Both the position numbers and the translations under genes were made by a program. A stretch of 64,000 nucleotides of DNA from Corynebacterium frankenforstense DSM 45800 (GTDB lineage: Bacteria > Actinomycetota > Actinomycetes > Mycobacteriales > Mycobacteriaceae): contig NZ_CP009247.1 of NCBI RefSeq assembly GCF_001941485.1, forward strand, positions 1,364,001 to 1,428,000, given 5' to 3'. This document shows, piece after piece, positions 17,756 to 26,408 of the stretch. The notes under the pieces are model-generated. The model saw only the letters and a list, made by a program, of their open reading frames with translations, was not told the origin of the DNA and ran no database searches. Numbering within the stretch: position 1 is the first letter of the stretch; each line of letters begins with the position of its first letter.

Positions 17756-18337
17756 TCAGTCGCCGCGGGAGGCGGCGTCGAAGGCGTCGAGCTCGTCGAT
17801 GTCGTCGATGTCCGGCAGCAGCGGGGCCAGGTCCGGCAGCGCGTCGAGGGAGTCGACGCCGAGCAGCTCGAGGAAGAGCTCAGTGGTCGCGTAGCGGTGC
17901 GCGCCGGTGGCCGGGTCCGCCTCGACCTCGCGGATCAGCCCGCGCAGGGCCAGGGTGCGCATGACGCCGTCGACGTTCACGCCGCGCACGGCGGCGACCT
18001 GGCGGCGGGTGACCGGCTGGCGGTAGGCGACCACGGCGAGGGTCTCCAGCGCGGCGCGCGAGAGCCGGGTCTGCGAGCCGTCCAGGAGGAAGGCCTCGAC
18101 GGCCGGGGCGTTGTCACGGCGGCTGACCAGGCGGTGGCCCTCAGGCGTGCTCGCCAGCTCGAAGCCGAGCCCGCGGGCCTCGTACTCGGCGCGCATCTCC
18201 GCCAGCGCGGCGGCGACGTCGGTCTCCTCGGCGGCCAGGGCGGAGGCCAGCGCGGCGGTGGTCACCGGCTGGTCGACGACGAGCAGCACCGACTCGATGC
18301 GCGAGCGGAGCTGGCCGACCGGTTCAGGCGCGCCCAT
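17756..18337 (-). CDS. scpB: Segregation and condensation protein B
   Basis: 193 residues from an ATG at 18337. The two winged-helix domains of ScpB are visible: LRSRIESVLLVVDQPVTTAAL at the start, and LETLAVVAYRQPVTRRQVAAVRGVNVDGVMRTL in the second. It ends in an acidic tail. ScpB dimers bind ScpA and regulate SMC in chromosome compaction. The gene is separated from scpA by a minus-strand sulfurtransferase and a plus-strand Nramp gene, an insertion relative to the usual scpA-scpB pair. Its start lies inside the end of the sulfurtransferase gene (14-base overlap). Confidence 0.93.
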   Translation of the reverse strand: MGAPEPVGQLRSRIESVLLVVDQPVTTAALASALAAEETDVAAALAEMRAEYEARGLGFELASTPEGHRLVSRRDNAPAVEAFLLDGSQTRLSRAALETLAVVAYRQPVTRRQVAAVRGVNVDGVMRTLALRGLIREVEADPATGAHRYATTELFLELLGVDSLDALPDLAPLLPDIDDIDELDAFDAASRGD

Positions 18338-19169
18338 GCCCGGCCTCTCCCCCGTCGCCGGTGACCGCCGGGAACTCCGCCGGGTCGTTGTCCACGTGGC
18401 CCCACTCCGTCCAGGAGCCCTCGTAGACCTCGACGTCGCCGTACCCGGCCAGCGTGGCGGCGAGCGCGCCGACGCAGGCGGTGACGCCGGAGCCGCAGAC
18501 GAAGGTCGCCGCGCCCGCCGGGCCCAGCACGGTCTCGAGGAGCTCGCGCATCTCGTCGACGTCGCGGTAGCGCCCGTCCGCGGTGCGGAACTCCGTGTGG
18601 GGCAGGTTGACCGCGCCGGGCATGTGGCCGGGGCGGACGTTCTCGCGCGGCTCGGGCTCGGCGCCCGCGAACCGGGCCGCCGAGCGCACGTCCACCACGT
18701 GGCGGTTCCCCAGGGCGAGCGCCTCGCGCACGCCGTCGGCGTCGGTGAGCAGCTCCCAGGACGGCGCCGCGGTGATCTGCCCCGGGGTCGCCTCGGCGGC
18801 CGACCTCGGCTCGGCGAGCGGACGGTCGGCCGCGCGCCAGGCGGCGAGCCCGCCGTCGAGGACGGCGACGTTGCGCAGGCCGGCCACCCGGGCGAGCCAC
18901 CAGACGCGCGGCGCCACGGGCGTCTCGGAGTCGTCGTAGACCACCACCGGCGTCTTGTCGCTGATGCCGTAGGCCTCGAAGACGCGCGCCGGGTCGGCGG
19001 GCACCGTGTTCGGCAGCGGGTGGGTGCGGTCGGAGAAGTCCGCGTCGAGGTCCGCCACGAAGGAGCCGGGGATCGCCTCGGTGGGGCGACCGCCGCCCAT
19101 CGTCGCGAAGAGCAGGACCGCGCGGCGGCGGACCGAGGACAACTGGTCGACGTCGATGATGGCAGCCAT
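18324..19169 (-). CDS. Two-domain sulfurtransferase (rhodanese type)
   Basis: 281 residues from the ATG at 19169 (MAAIIDVDQL). The N-terminal domain is inactive (VVVYDDSETPVAPRVWWLARV). The C-terminal domain carries the active-site Cys in TFVCGSGVTAC. CGSGVTA is the loop typical of 3-mercaptopyruvate or thiosulfate sulfurtransferases. It differs from the CHGGIT loop of the rhodanese at 7.9 kb, so the two probably use different donors. The gene overlaps scpB by 14 bases and is divergent from the Nramp gene. Confidence 0.88.
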   Translation of the reverse strand: MAAIIDVDQLSSVRRRAVLLFATMGGGRPTEAIPGSFVADLDADFSDRTHPLPNTVPADPARVFEAYGISDKTPVVVYDDSETPVAPRVWWLARVAGLRNVAVLDGGLAAWRAADRPLAEPRSAAEATPGQITAAPSWELLTDADGVREALALGNRHVVDVRSAARFAGAEPEPRENVRPGHMPGAVNLPHTEFRTADGRYRDVDEMRELLETVLGPAGAATFVCGSGVTACVGALAATLAGYGDVEVYEGSWTEWGHVDNDPAEFPAVTGDGGEAGHGRA

Positions 19170-19286
19170 GGGCCGGATTATACGGCCGCCGCGGCCACCC
19201 CCGGGTCGGGCCAGGCCGCGCCGGTCCGCCGCGACGCGCATGCCTCCGTTTCCCAGACGCGCCAACCCGGACTAGAGTTCAATACC

Positions 19287-20543
19287 ATGAATTCTGTTCG
19301 ACAAGAGAGCGAAAAGCCGACCTCCGCGGGACTCGACCAGAGCCGCCTCGTCGTGCTGCTCGGCCCCGCCTTCGTCGCGGCCGTCGCCTACGTCGACCCC
19401 GGCAACGTCGCCGCCAACATCACCGCCGGCGCCAAGTACGGCTTCCTGCTGGTGTGGGTGCTCGTGCTCGCCAACGCCATGGCCGTGTTCATCCAGTACC
19501 AGTCCGCCAAGCTCGGCCTGGTCACCGGCCACAGCCTGCCCGAGGTGCTCGGCATGCGGCTGAAGAAGCCCGCCCGGCTGTCCTTCTGGGTGCAGGCCGA
19601 GCTCGTCGCCGCCGCGACCGACCTCGCCGAGGTCGTCGGCGGCGCGATCGCGCTCAACCTGCTCTTCGACCTGCCGCTGCTGGCCGGCGCCGTGATCACC
19701 GGCGTGGTCTCCATCGTCCTGCTCGCCTTCCAGGCGCGCGGCCTCCAGCACGTCTTCGAGCGCGTGATCATCGGCCTGCTGCTGGTCATCTCGATCGGCT
19801 TCCTCGCGGGCCTCGTCGTCGACCCGCCCGTGCCCGCCGAGGTCGCCGGGGGACTCATCCCCCGCTTCGACGGCGCCGAAACGGTGCTGCTGGCGGCCTC
19901 GATGCTGGGCGCGACGGTCATGCCGCACGCGATCTACCTGCACTCCTCGCTGGTCAAGCACCGCTTCGGCCGCGCGGACGACGCCCGCCTGCCGCGCCTG
20001 CTGCGCGCCAGCAAGTTCGACGTGACCTGGGCGCTGGTCATCGCGGGCCTGGTCAACATCGGCCTGCTCGTCCTCGCCGCCAACTCGCTCTACGGCGTGG
20101 AAGGCACCGACACCATCGAGGGCGCCCACGCCGCCGTCGTCGCCAATCTCGGAGACGCCGTAGGTGTGGTCTTCGGCCTGGGCCTGCTGGCCTCCGGCCT
20201 CGCGTCGACCTCGGTGGGCTCCTACGCCGGCTCCGAGATCATGGACGGCCTGCTGCACGTGCGCGTGCCGCTGCTCACCCGCCGCGTGGTCACGCTGATC
20301 CCGGCTCTGATCGTCGTCGCCGTCGGCGTCGAGCCGACGCTGGCGCTGGTGTGGAGCCAGGCGCTGCTCTCGGTGGGCATCCCCTTCGCCATCGTCCCGC
20401 TCTTCCTGGCCACCGGCAGCAGGAAGGTCATGGGCCGCTACGCCGACGGCACGACCGTCAAGGTGCTGGCCTTTATCATCGCGGCCCTCGTGATCGTGCT
20501 GAACGTCGCGCTGCTCGTCCTGACCGCCATGGGCATCGGCTGA
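19287..20543 (+). CDS. mntH: Nramp-family divalent metal transporter (MntH-like)
   Basis: 418 residues with about eleven hydrophobic helices. The Nramp metal-binding motif DPGN is in helix 1 (AYVDPGNVAA, residues about 38-48). The second signature MPHAIYLHSSL (Met and Ala of helix 6 contact the metal) lies near residue 210. It should import Mn(II), possibly Fe(II), with protons. A TAGAGT -10 (19273-19278) ends eight bases before the ATG, so the message is leaderless or nearly so. I saw no clear MntR or DtxR dyad in the 117-base divergent region. It is the only plus-strand gene between 14 and 48 kb. Confidence 0.93.
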   Translation: MNSVRQESEKPTSAGLDQSRLVVLLGPAFVAAVAYVDPGNVAANITAGAKYGFLLVWVLVLANAMAVFIQYQSAKLGLVTGHSLPEVLGMRLKKPARLSFWVQAELVAAATDLAEVVGGAIALNLLFDLPLLAGAVITGVVSIVLLAFQARGLQHVFERVIIGLLLVISIGFLAGLVVDPPVPAEVAGGLIPRFDGAETVLLAASMLGATVMPHAIYLHSSLVKHRFGRADDARLPRLLRASKFDVTWALVIAGLVNIGLLVLAANSLYGVEGTDTIEGAHAAVVANLGDAVGVVFGLGLLASGLASTSVGSYAGSEIMDGLLHVRVPLLTRRVVTLIPALIVVAVGVEPTLALVWSQALLSVGIPFAIVPLFLATGSRKVMGRYADGTTVKVLAFIIAALVIVLNVALLVLTAMGIG

Positions 20544-20575
20544 CGCCCACGGGGCCGGGCTCCCGGAGCGCCGGT

Positions 20576-21478
20576 TCAGTCCCAGTTCGCGGCGGCGACG
20601 ACCGCCGGATCCACCTCGAGGCCCGTCCACGCCACGGCCAGCTCGCCGAGCGGCTCCGGCTGGCGGGCCTCGACCGCGTGCGCCTTGTAGAGCTCGAGCA
20701 GGGCCAGGAAGGTGCCCACCGCCTGGATGGTGGAGGTGCACGAGCGGGTCAGCCGGTCGAAGGTCAGCCACTGCTCCACCCCGGCCAGGTGCAGCGCCTC
20801 GAGCACGCGGCCGGCCTCGTGCGGCACGGAGACCTCCGCGTGGTGCAGGTGGTCCACGCCGACCTCCTCGGGCGGGCGCGGGCGGAAGACGCCGGCGGCC
20901 AGCTCGGCGAAGGACTCCGCGTCGTGGCCGAGCTCCACCGGGGGCAGCAGGTGGCGGAAGCGCTCCTCGAGCCCGCCGGTGCGCGCGTAGCGGCGCCGGG
21001 CGCCCCGCTGCCACTCGGCGAAGAGCGCGGCGACCTTCTTGTACGCGCGGTACTGCACCAGGCGGGCGAAGAGCAGGTCGCGGGAGCTCAGCAGCTCCAG
21101 GTCGGCCTCGTCGTCGACGTCGCCGCGCGGGATGAGGCGTGCGGCCTTGAAGTCGAGCAGCGTGGCGGCCACCAGCAAAAAGCCGGTGGTCTCCTCGAGC
21201 TCGGCGCGCTCGCCGAGCTGGCGGGTGTAGGCGATGAACTCGTCGGTGACCTCGGCCAGCGCCACCTCGGTGACGTCCAGCTTGCGCACCTGGATCAGGT
21301 GCAGCAGCAGGTCGAAGGGGCCGGTGAAGTTGTGCAGCGCGACGGTGAAGCCGGTGATCTCCGGCTGGACGGAACCGTCCGGCAGGCGCTTCTCGGCCGG
21401 GGTAGCGGCCGGCGTCGCGGTGGCCGTGGCGCCGGGGTCAGTGCCCGGACCCGGGCCCGCGTCGGCCCGGGGACTCAC
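20576..21478 (-). CDS. scpA: Segregation and condensation protein A
   Basis: 300 residues, GTG start overlapping the pldP stop as GTGA. A 45-residue Pro/Ala/Thr-rich lead is followed by the ScpA core: FTGPFDLLLHLIQVRKLDVTEVALAEVTDEFI, then LVAATLLDFKAARLIP, and a C-terminal winged helix (VGTFLALLELYKAHAVEARQ). ScpA is the kleisin that bridges SMC heads. Translational coupling to the ParA-like pldP matches C. glutamicum. The gene converges with mntH, leaving 32 bases. Confidence 0.93.
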   Translation of the reverse strand: MSPRADAGPGPGTDPGATATATPAATPAEKRLPDGSVQPEITGFTVALHNFTGPFDLLLHLIQVRKLDVTEVALAEVTDEFIAYTRQLGERAELEETTGFLLVAATLLDFKAARLIPRGDVDDEADLELLSSRDLLFARLVQYRAYKKVAALFAEWQRGARRRYARTGGLEERFRHLLPPVELGHDAESFAELAAGVFRPRPPEEVGVDHLHHAEVSVPHEAGRVLEALHLAGVEQWLTFDRLTRSCTSTIQAVGTFLALLELYKAHAVEARQPEPLGELAVAWTGLEVDPAVVAAANWD

Positions 21479-22353
21479 GGCAGCTCGGCGCAGCGCTCCA
21501 CGACCTCCTTGGCGAGGTTGCGGTACTGCTCCGCACCCTGGGACTTCGGCGCCCAGGAGGTGATCGGCTCGCCGGCCACGGAGGTCTCCGGGAAGCGCAC
21601 GGTGCGCGTGATCACGGAGTCGAAGACCTTGTCGCCGAAGACCTCGACCACGCGCGACATCACCTCGCGCGAGTGCGTGGTGCGCCGGTCGAACATGGTC
21701 ACCAGGATGCCCAGGATGTCCAGGTCGAAGTTGAGGCGGTCGCGGACCTTCTCGACGGTGTCGGTCAGCAGCGCCAGGCCGCGCAGCGAGAAGTACTCGC
21801 ACTCCATCGGGATGATCACCCCGTGCGAGCAGGCCAGCGCGTTGACCGTGAGCAGGCCGAGGGAGGGCTGGCAGTCGAGGATGATGAAGTCGTAGTCGCG
21901 GACCACCGGGCGCAGGGCGCGGGCCAGGGTCTGCTCGCGGCCGACCTCGTTGACCAGCTGGATCTCGGCGGCCGAGAGGTCGATGTTGGCGGGCACCAGG
22001 TCCAGGCCGGGCACGCGGGTGTGCATGAGCGCGGAGTGGATCGAGGCCTCGTTGTCCACGAGCAGGTCGTAGACGGAGGTGTCCAGGTCCGCCAGGGAGA
22101 CCCCGAGGCCGGCCGAGAGCGCGCCCTGCGGGTCGAGGTCGACGAGCAGCACCTTGCGGCCGAGGTCGGCCAGGCAGGCGCCGAGGTTGATCGTCGAGGT
22201 GGTCTTGCCCACCCCGCCCTTCTGGTTGCACATCGCGAGGATGCGCGCGGGCCCGTGGCGGTCGACGGGGCCCGGCTCAGGCAGTTCGCGCACCGGACGG
22301 CCGGTCAGGCCGACCTCGACGTCCGCGGAGTCGAACAGTCCTCCGTCTCCCAT
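21475..22353 (-). CDS. pldP: ParA-like ATPase PldP
   Basis: 292 residues from the ATG at 22353 with AGAGGG seven bases upstream. The deviant Walker A of ParA proteins reads CNQKGGVGKTTSTINL, with further motifs VLLVDLDPQGAL and FIILDCQPSLG. In C. glutamicum the orphan ParA-like PldP, encoded beside scpA, affects division-site placement; equivalence here rests on gene order and sequence type. There is no parB next to it, which fits an orphan. A perfect palindrome lies over the predicted transcription start (listed separately). Confidence 0.9.
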   Translation of the reverse strand: MGDGGLFDSADVEVGLTGRPVRELPEPGPVDRHGPARILAMCNQKGGVGKTTSTINLGACLADLGRKVLLVDLDPQGALSAGLGVSLADLDTSVYDLLVDNEASIHSALMHTRVPGLDLVPANIDLSAAEIQLVNEVGREQTLARALRPVVRDYDFIILDCQPSLGLLTVNALACSHGVIIPMECEYFSLRGLALLTDTVEKVRDRLNFDLDILGILVTMFDRRTTHSREVMSRVVEVFGDKVFDSVITRTVRFPETSVAGEPITSWAPKSQGAEQYRNLAKEVVERCAELP

Positions 22354-22399
22354 GGTCAAACCCTCTCCCTTGACTTTTCGCTACCCGCCTTCCGGTCGG

Positions 22400-22419
22400 A
22401 TGACACGCGTGTCATTCTA
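22400..22419 (-). promoter_or_regulatory. pldP -10 hexamer with overlapping perfect palindrome
   Basis: ATGACACGCGTGTCAT (22400-22415) is a perfect 16-bp palindrome. On the minus strand, TAGAAT (22414-22419) is a near-ideal -10, placing the start point near 22407, the centre of the palindrome. It therefore looks like an operator. It does not match parS or the common corynebacterial operators I know. Confidence 0.55.
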
Positions 22420-22514
22420 CCCGGCACCCCCGGCGCCGCGCTGGCGGGCACGCGGACTCCGTGCACTTCGGGCCCGCGGCCCGCCGCGCCCGGGCCGGCT
22501 TCGCTCAGGCGCGC

Positions 22515-23468
22515 TCAGGCCCGCGGGTGCGCCAGCCGCCAGACCTCGCGCAACCCGTCGGCGGTGACGTGCGTGTAGATCTGCGTCGTCGTCACCGAGG
22601 AGTGCCCGAGCAGCTCCTGGACCACGCGCACGTCCGCCCCGCCGGAGAGCAGGTGGGTCGCGAAGCTGTGCCGCAGCGTGTGCGGCGAGATGTCGCGCTC
22701 GATGCCGGCGCGCGCGGCCCGCTTCTTCAGCACGCCCCACGCGCTCTGCCGGGAGAACGCCCCGCCGCGCTGGTTGAGCAGCAACCGGTGGCTGCGCCCA
22801 CGGGCGAGCACCGGGCGGGCGCGTACGAGGTAGGCCTCGACGGCCGCGCGCGCCGAGCGCCCCACGGGCACCAGGCGCTGCTTGCCGCCCTTGCCGAGGA
22901 TGCGCAGGAAGGCGGTGTCCTCCCCCGCCTCCCCGGCCTCCGCCAGCGGCCCGGCGACGTCGTCGACGTCGAGGCCGACGACCTCCGAGACGCGCGCACC
23001 GGTGGCGTAGAGCAGCTCGAGCAGCGCCCGGTCGCGCAGGTCCACCGGGGTGGCCGCCTCCCCGTCGGGGGCGGCCTCGATCAGCCGGGTGACCTCCTCG
23101 ACGCTCAGCGTGTCCGGCAGGTGCCGCCCGGTCGCCGGCGGCGAGACCTCGGCGGCGACGTCGACGTCGAGCTCGCCCTCGGTCAGCCCGAACTTGTGCA
23201 GCCCGCGCACCACGACGAGCGCGCGGCCGGCCGAGGCGGCCGAGAGCGCACGCCGGCCCTCCCCGCCGCGGCGCAGGTCCGCCACATAGGCCTCCACCTG
23301 GGCGGAGGTGACCTCGGCGAGGTCGGTGACGCCCGCGCCGGCGAGCCAGTCCAGGTAGCGCGCGGTGTCGCGCCGGTAGCTCGCCAACGTGTTGCGGCTG
23401 AGCCCCTTCTCGACGGCGAGGTGGTTCAGCCAGGCGCGCCCGAGCGCGTGCGGGTCGACGCGGCTCAC
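22515..23468 (-). CDS. xerD: Tyrosine recombinase XerD
   Basis: 317 residues, GTG start overlapping the Nudix stop as GTGA. A SAM-like N-terminal domain ([21 protein letters not shown]) is followed by the catalytic domain with [12 protein letters not shown] (first Arg), [12 protein letters not shown] (His, Arg), [15 protein letters not shown] (His, nucleophile Tyr). With XerC it resolves chromosome dimers at dif. Placement next to a Nudix gene is conserved in mycobacteria (Rv1700-Rv1701). A long integrase-like phage origin is unlikely given this core context. Confidence 0.94.
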   Translation of the reverse strand: MSRVDPHALGRAWLNHLAVEKGLSRNTLASYRRDTARYLDWLAGAGVTDLAEVTSAQVEAYVADLRRGGEGRRALSAASAGRALVVVRGLHKFGLTEGELDVDVAAEVSPPATGRHLPDTLSVEEVTRLIEAAPDGEAATPVDLRDRALLELLYATGARVSEVVGLDVDDVAGPLAEAGEAGEDTAFLRILGKGGKQRLVPVGRSARAAVEAYLVRARPVLARGRSHRLLLNQRGGAFSRQSAWGVLKKRAARAGIERDISPHTLRHSFATHLLSGGADVRVVQELLGHSSVTTTQIYTHVTADGLREVWRLAHPRA

Positions 23469-24127
23469 AGCTTCTTCATGTCCGGGACAATGCCCGCCGC
23501 TTGACGACGTCGCGCCAGCGCCTGCGGCCGCAGCGTGAACTCGGCGTCGGCGGGGCGCACGGCTGCGCCGTGGCGCAGGACGTCGTGCGCGGCGAGCACA
23601 CCGGCCACGGCGATGGAGTTGGCGATCTCGCCGGCGTGGACGGCCTCGCGGGCGGCCTCGAGGCCGACCCACTCCAGGGCCATGTCCGCCTCCTCGTCCT
23701 CGGGTTCGGGGCGCTCGACGGCGCGCAGGTCGCGGGCGAGGAAGACACGCACGGCCTCGTCGCAGAAGCCTGGACTGGTGACCAGGTCGACCAGGCTGTC
23801 CCAGCGGTCGGCGTCGAGGCCGGCCTCCTCGCCGAGCTCGCGGCGCGCGGCGGTCAGCGGGTCCTCGCCGGCGACGTCGAGGATGCCGGCGGGCAGCTCG
23901 AGCAGCCGGACGCCCACGGCGTGGCGGTACTGGCGCACCATGGCCACCGCGTCGCGCTCCGCGTCGTAGGCGACGACGGCGACGGCGCCGAAGTGCTCGA
24001 CGATCTCGCGGTCGGCGGTCTTACCGCCGGGCATGACGACCTGGTCGCGGCGCACGGCCATGATCGGGGCGTCGACGAGGGTCTCGGAGTCGGTGACGGT
24101 GAAGGTGTGGGTGCCGGGGGTGCTCAT
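23465..24127 (-). CDS. Nudix hydrolase, ADP-ribose pyrophosphatase type
   Basis: 220 residues from an ATG at 24127. The Nudix box is complete: [20 protein letters not shown] followed by EAGL (residues about 78-101), giving the REL-EE metal site. The flanking [10 protein letters not shown] and LELPAG match ADP-ribose pyrophosphatases such as Rv1700. It hydrolyses ADP-ribose or related nucleotide sugars to AMP and a sugar phosphate. It is coupled to xerD. In C. glutamicum and M. tuberculosis pyrG lies just upstream, but here only 22 bases separate it from steB. Confidence 0.9.
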   Translation of the reverse strand: MSTPGTHTFTVTDSETLVDAPIMAVRRDQVVMPGGKTADREIVEHFGAVAVVAYDAERDAVAMVRQYRHAVGVRLLELPAGILDVAGEDPLTAARRELGEEAGLDADRWDSLVDLVTSPGFCDEAVRVFLARDLRAVERPEPEDEEADMALEWVGLEAAREAVHAGEIANSIAVAGVLAAHDVLRHGAAVRPADAEFTLRPQALARRRQAAGIVPDMKKL

Positions 24128-24149
24128 GGCTGCCCAGTCTAGGCCCGTC

Positions 24150-25133
24150 CTAGGACTGCGGGGACTCCTCCTCGGTCCCGGCGTCCGGGACCTGCGGGGT
24201 GGCCGCCTCGGCGGACTCGGCCGAGCCGTAGGCGCCGGAGCGGCCGTCGAGCTGCTCGGCGACGGCGAGCACGGTGGCGATCCGGCCCCAGGAGCGGTCG
24301 ACGGAGTCGACGGTCGACGGCGCGCGGTCGGCGCCCTCGTCGCCCTGGCCGGCCGCGCGGGTCAGCCCGATCGCGCCGGTGTCCGAGGCGGAGCCGATGC
24401 GGCCGGCGAGCACGGCGCCGTTGCCGCGCTCCTGCATGGCCTCGACGAGGTTCGAGACGACCTGGGCGCCGAAGCCGGTCTCGCCGGAACCGTCCGCGCC
24501 GCCGGTGACCACGACGACGACCTGGGCCGGGCGCACTGTGCCACGCTCGTACTCGAGGTAGCCGGCGTCGGCCAGCGCGCCGAGCAGCGCACCGCGCTCG
24601 TCCTCGGTGGCCTGGGGCTCACCGCTGTCGGGGGCGAGCATGAGCGCCGAGCCGAGGGCCTGGCCCGCGTGCGTGCCCGGGTCCAGGTGCTCCTCGGAGA
24701 GCTGGGCGCCCGCGGGCAGCGTGTTGGTCACGATGGTCTTCAGCTTGTCCGCGCCCTGCTGGTCGGTGAACTTGTCCGTGAGCGTGACGGTGCCCGCCTC
24801 GACGGCGTCGGCCTCCCGCAGCAGGCGGGAGAGCCCCTCGACGTCCTCGTCGGCGGCGTCGGCGGTGCGCAGCACGAGCACCGGCCGGTCGGTGAGTGTG
24901 CCGGCGACGCTCCTGCCCGCCAGCTCGGAGACGACGGCGTCCGCCGAGGAGGCCTGCGCCTCGGCCACGGCGACCTCCCGGTCGGAGCCTTCGTCGCCGG
25001 CGGCCGCGGTGGTGTGCCCGCCGTCCGGGGAGTTCGGGGCGATGACCAGCGCGCCGAGGGCGACGCCCGCGGCCACGCCGAAACCGAGTCCCGCGATCAG
25101 GACGCCGGTGCGTCCCTGCTTGTTCTTGGCCAT
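24150..25133 (-). CDS. steB: SteB/MctB-family envelope protein
   Basis: 327 residues from an ATG at 25133. One N-terminal membrane helix (residues about 10-32, GVLIAGLGFGVAAGVALGALVIA) is followed by an extracytoplasmic domain rich in Ala, Asp and Gly. It matches the Rv1698 family, called MctB (copper export) in mycobacteria and SteB in C. glutamicum, where it partners SteA in the RipC-FtsEX cell-separation pathway. The two proposals are not reconciled; the pairing with steA here supports the division role. No copper-binding Cys/Met cluster is visible. Confidence 0.82.
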   Translation of the reverse strand: MAKNKQGRTGVLIAGLGFGVAAGVALGALVIAPNSPDGGHTTAAAGDEGSDREVAVAEAQASSADAVVSELAGRSVAGTLTDRPVLVLRTADAADEDVEGLSRLLREADAVEAGTVTLTDKFTDQQGADKLKTIVTNTLPAGAQLSEEHLDPGTHAGQALGSALMLAPDSGEPQATEDERGALLGALADAGYLEYERGTVRPAQVVVVVTGGADGSGETGFGAQVVSNLVEAMQERGNGAVLAGRIGSASDTGAIGLTRAAGQGDEGADRAPSTVDSVDRSWGRIATVLAVAEQLDGRSGAYGSAESAEAATPQVPDAGTEEESPQS

Positions 25134-25148
25134 GGTTTCCTCGGCTCC

Positions 25149-26339
25149 TTACTTGAACCAGCTCTGGACGGTCAGCGCGATGTTGTTCCAGGTGTCGATC
25201 AGGTTCTCGGTGAACCCGCCGTCCCCCGCGGTGCCCGCGACGAGCACGACGACCGCGACGGCGACCAGGATGCCCAGGATCGCCCACAGCCAGGCCGTGC
25301 CGCGGCCGGAGGGCACGTGGTAGAGGTCGATGACGGCCTCGGCGTCGATGAGGCGGGCGCCGACCTTCGAGCGGGTCAGCAGCGCGGCCGGGGTGGCCTC
25401 CGGGCGGTCGGCGAAGATCGCGTCGAGGTCCAGCGGGGCGCCGGCGTTGACCACCAGCTCGGCGCCGTGGTACTCGGCCAGCAGCAGGGCGAGGTCGGTC
25501 GCCGAGTCGGTGGCCGACGGGAAGGTCATCGCGCCGATGCCGAGGTCCTGGATGCGCTCGAGGCCGGCGGCGTGGCCGTCGGGCTCGGCGGGCAGCACCA
25601 CGCTGGCGCCGCTGCGCAGGGTCTCGGACTCGATGCCGGCGGGGTTGCCCACGATCAGGTCCGGGGTGTAGCCCTCGCGCACCAGGGTGTCGGCGGCGGC
25701 GTCGACGCCGATGAGCACCGGGTCGTACTCGCGGATGAAGTTGCGCAGGCCCTTGAGCTGTTCCGCGTGGTCCGCACCGGGGCTGACCACGACGACCTTG
25801 CGGCCCTTGACGGAGGCGCCGGTGTCCGGGATGCCGAGCCCGTCGATGAGCAGCGGGGCCTCGGAGTGGATGAACTGGATGGTGTTGCCGAAGAACGCCT
25901 CCATGTGCTCGACGAGGTTGCGCTGCGCCTCGTTGAAGCGGGACTCGGCGGCCGCGGCGTCGACGGGGGCGGCGGTGCCCACGGCGTCGCTGCCGAGGAA
26001 GAGCTCGCCGTCCTCGGTCACGCGGCCCTTCTTGCCGCCGCGCAGCTTCGCGTGCGCCTCGGCGCCCAGGTCCTCGAAGACGGGGATCTCGGCGTCGATG
26101 AGCATCTGCGGGCCGAAGTTCGGCACCGCACCGGTGCTGAACCGGGCGATGTTGACCACGGCGGCCGGGCGCAGGTCGATGAGCTGCTGGGCCGCCGGCC
26201 TGGAGATGTCGGGGGCGTCGACGACGGCGATGTCGCCGTCGGAGAACTTCTTCAGCCCCTTGGCCAGGGCCGCTCCGGTCAGGTCACGGACCGTGCCGTG
26301 GATGCCGGGCAGGTCGTCGGTGCGGGAGAACAGACTCAT
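25149..26339 (-). CDS. steA: SteA, cell-separation factor with thiamin pyrophosphokinase-like fold
   Basis: 396 residues from an ATG at 26339. The cytoplasmic part resembles a thiamin pyrophosphokinase-like fold (PVLIGVDAAADTLVREGYTP, then LIVGNPAG). The usual catalytic aspartates are not all obvious, so it may bind rather than turn over a ligand. One C-terminal membrane helix lies at residues about 350-372 (AWLWAILGILVAVAVVVLVAG). In C. glutamicum SteA works with SteB to control RipC-FtsEX peptidoglycan cleavage. It is 15 bases upstream of steB and follows recN, as Rv1696-Rv1698 do. Confidence 0.85.
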   Translation of the reverse strand: MSLFSRTDDLPGIHGTVRDLTGAALAKGLKKFSDGDIAVVDAPDISRPAAQQLIDLRPAAVVNIARFSTGAVPNFGPQMLIDAEIPVFEDLGAEAHAKLRGGKKGRVTEDGELFLGSDAVGTAAPVDAAAAESRFNEAQRNLVEHMEAFFGNTIQFIHSEAPLLIDGLGIPDTGASVKGRKVVVVSPGADHAEQLKGLRNFIREYDPVLIGVDAAADTLVREGYTPDLIVGNPAGIESETLRSGASVVLPAEPDGHAAGLERIQDLGIGAMTFPSATDSATDLALLLAEYHGAELVVNAGAPLDLDAIFADRPEATPAALLTRSKVGARLIDAEAVIDLYHVPSGRGTAWLWAILGILVAVAVVVLVAGTAGDGGFTENLIDTWNNIALTVQSWFK

Positions 26340-26408
26340 GGGCCATATTCTGTCCCGCCGGTCCCCCGGCGTGGCGGAGGCGCGCCGTTCGGTGCGTCGC
26401 CGGCGGCC

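Noticed and set aside
22400-22415. Palindrome near pldP as a parS site
   Set aside because: parS is TGTTTCACGTGAAACA-like; ATGACACGCGTGTCAT differs in most positions.
22515-23468. xerD as a phage or integron integrase
   Set aside because: Core position between pldP and the Nudix gene, no attachment repeats, and XerD-like motifs throughout.
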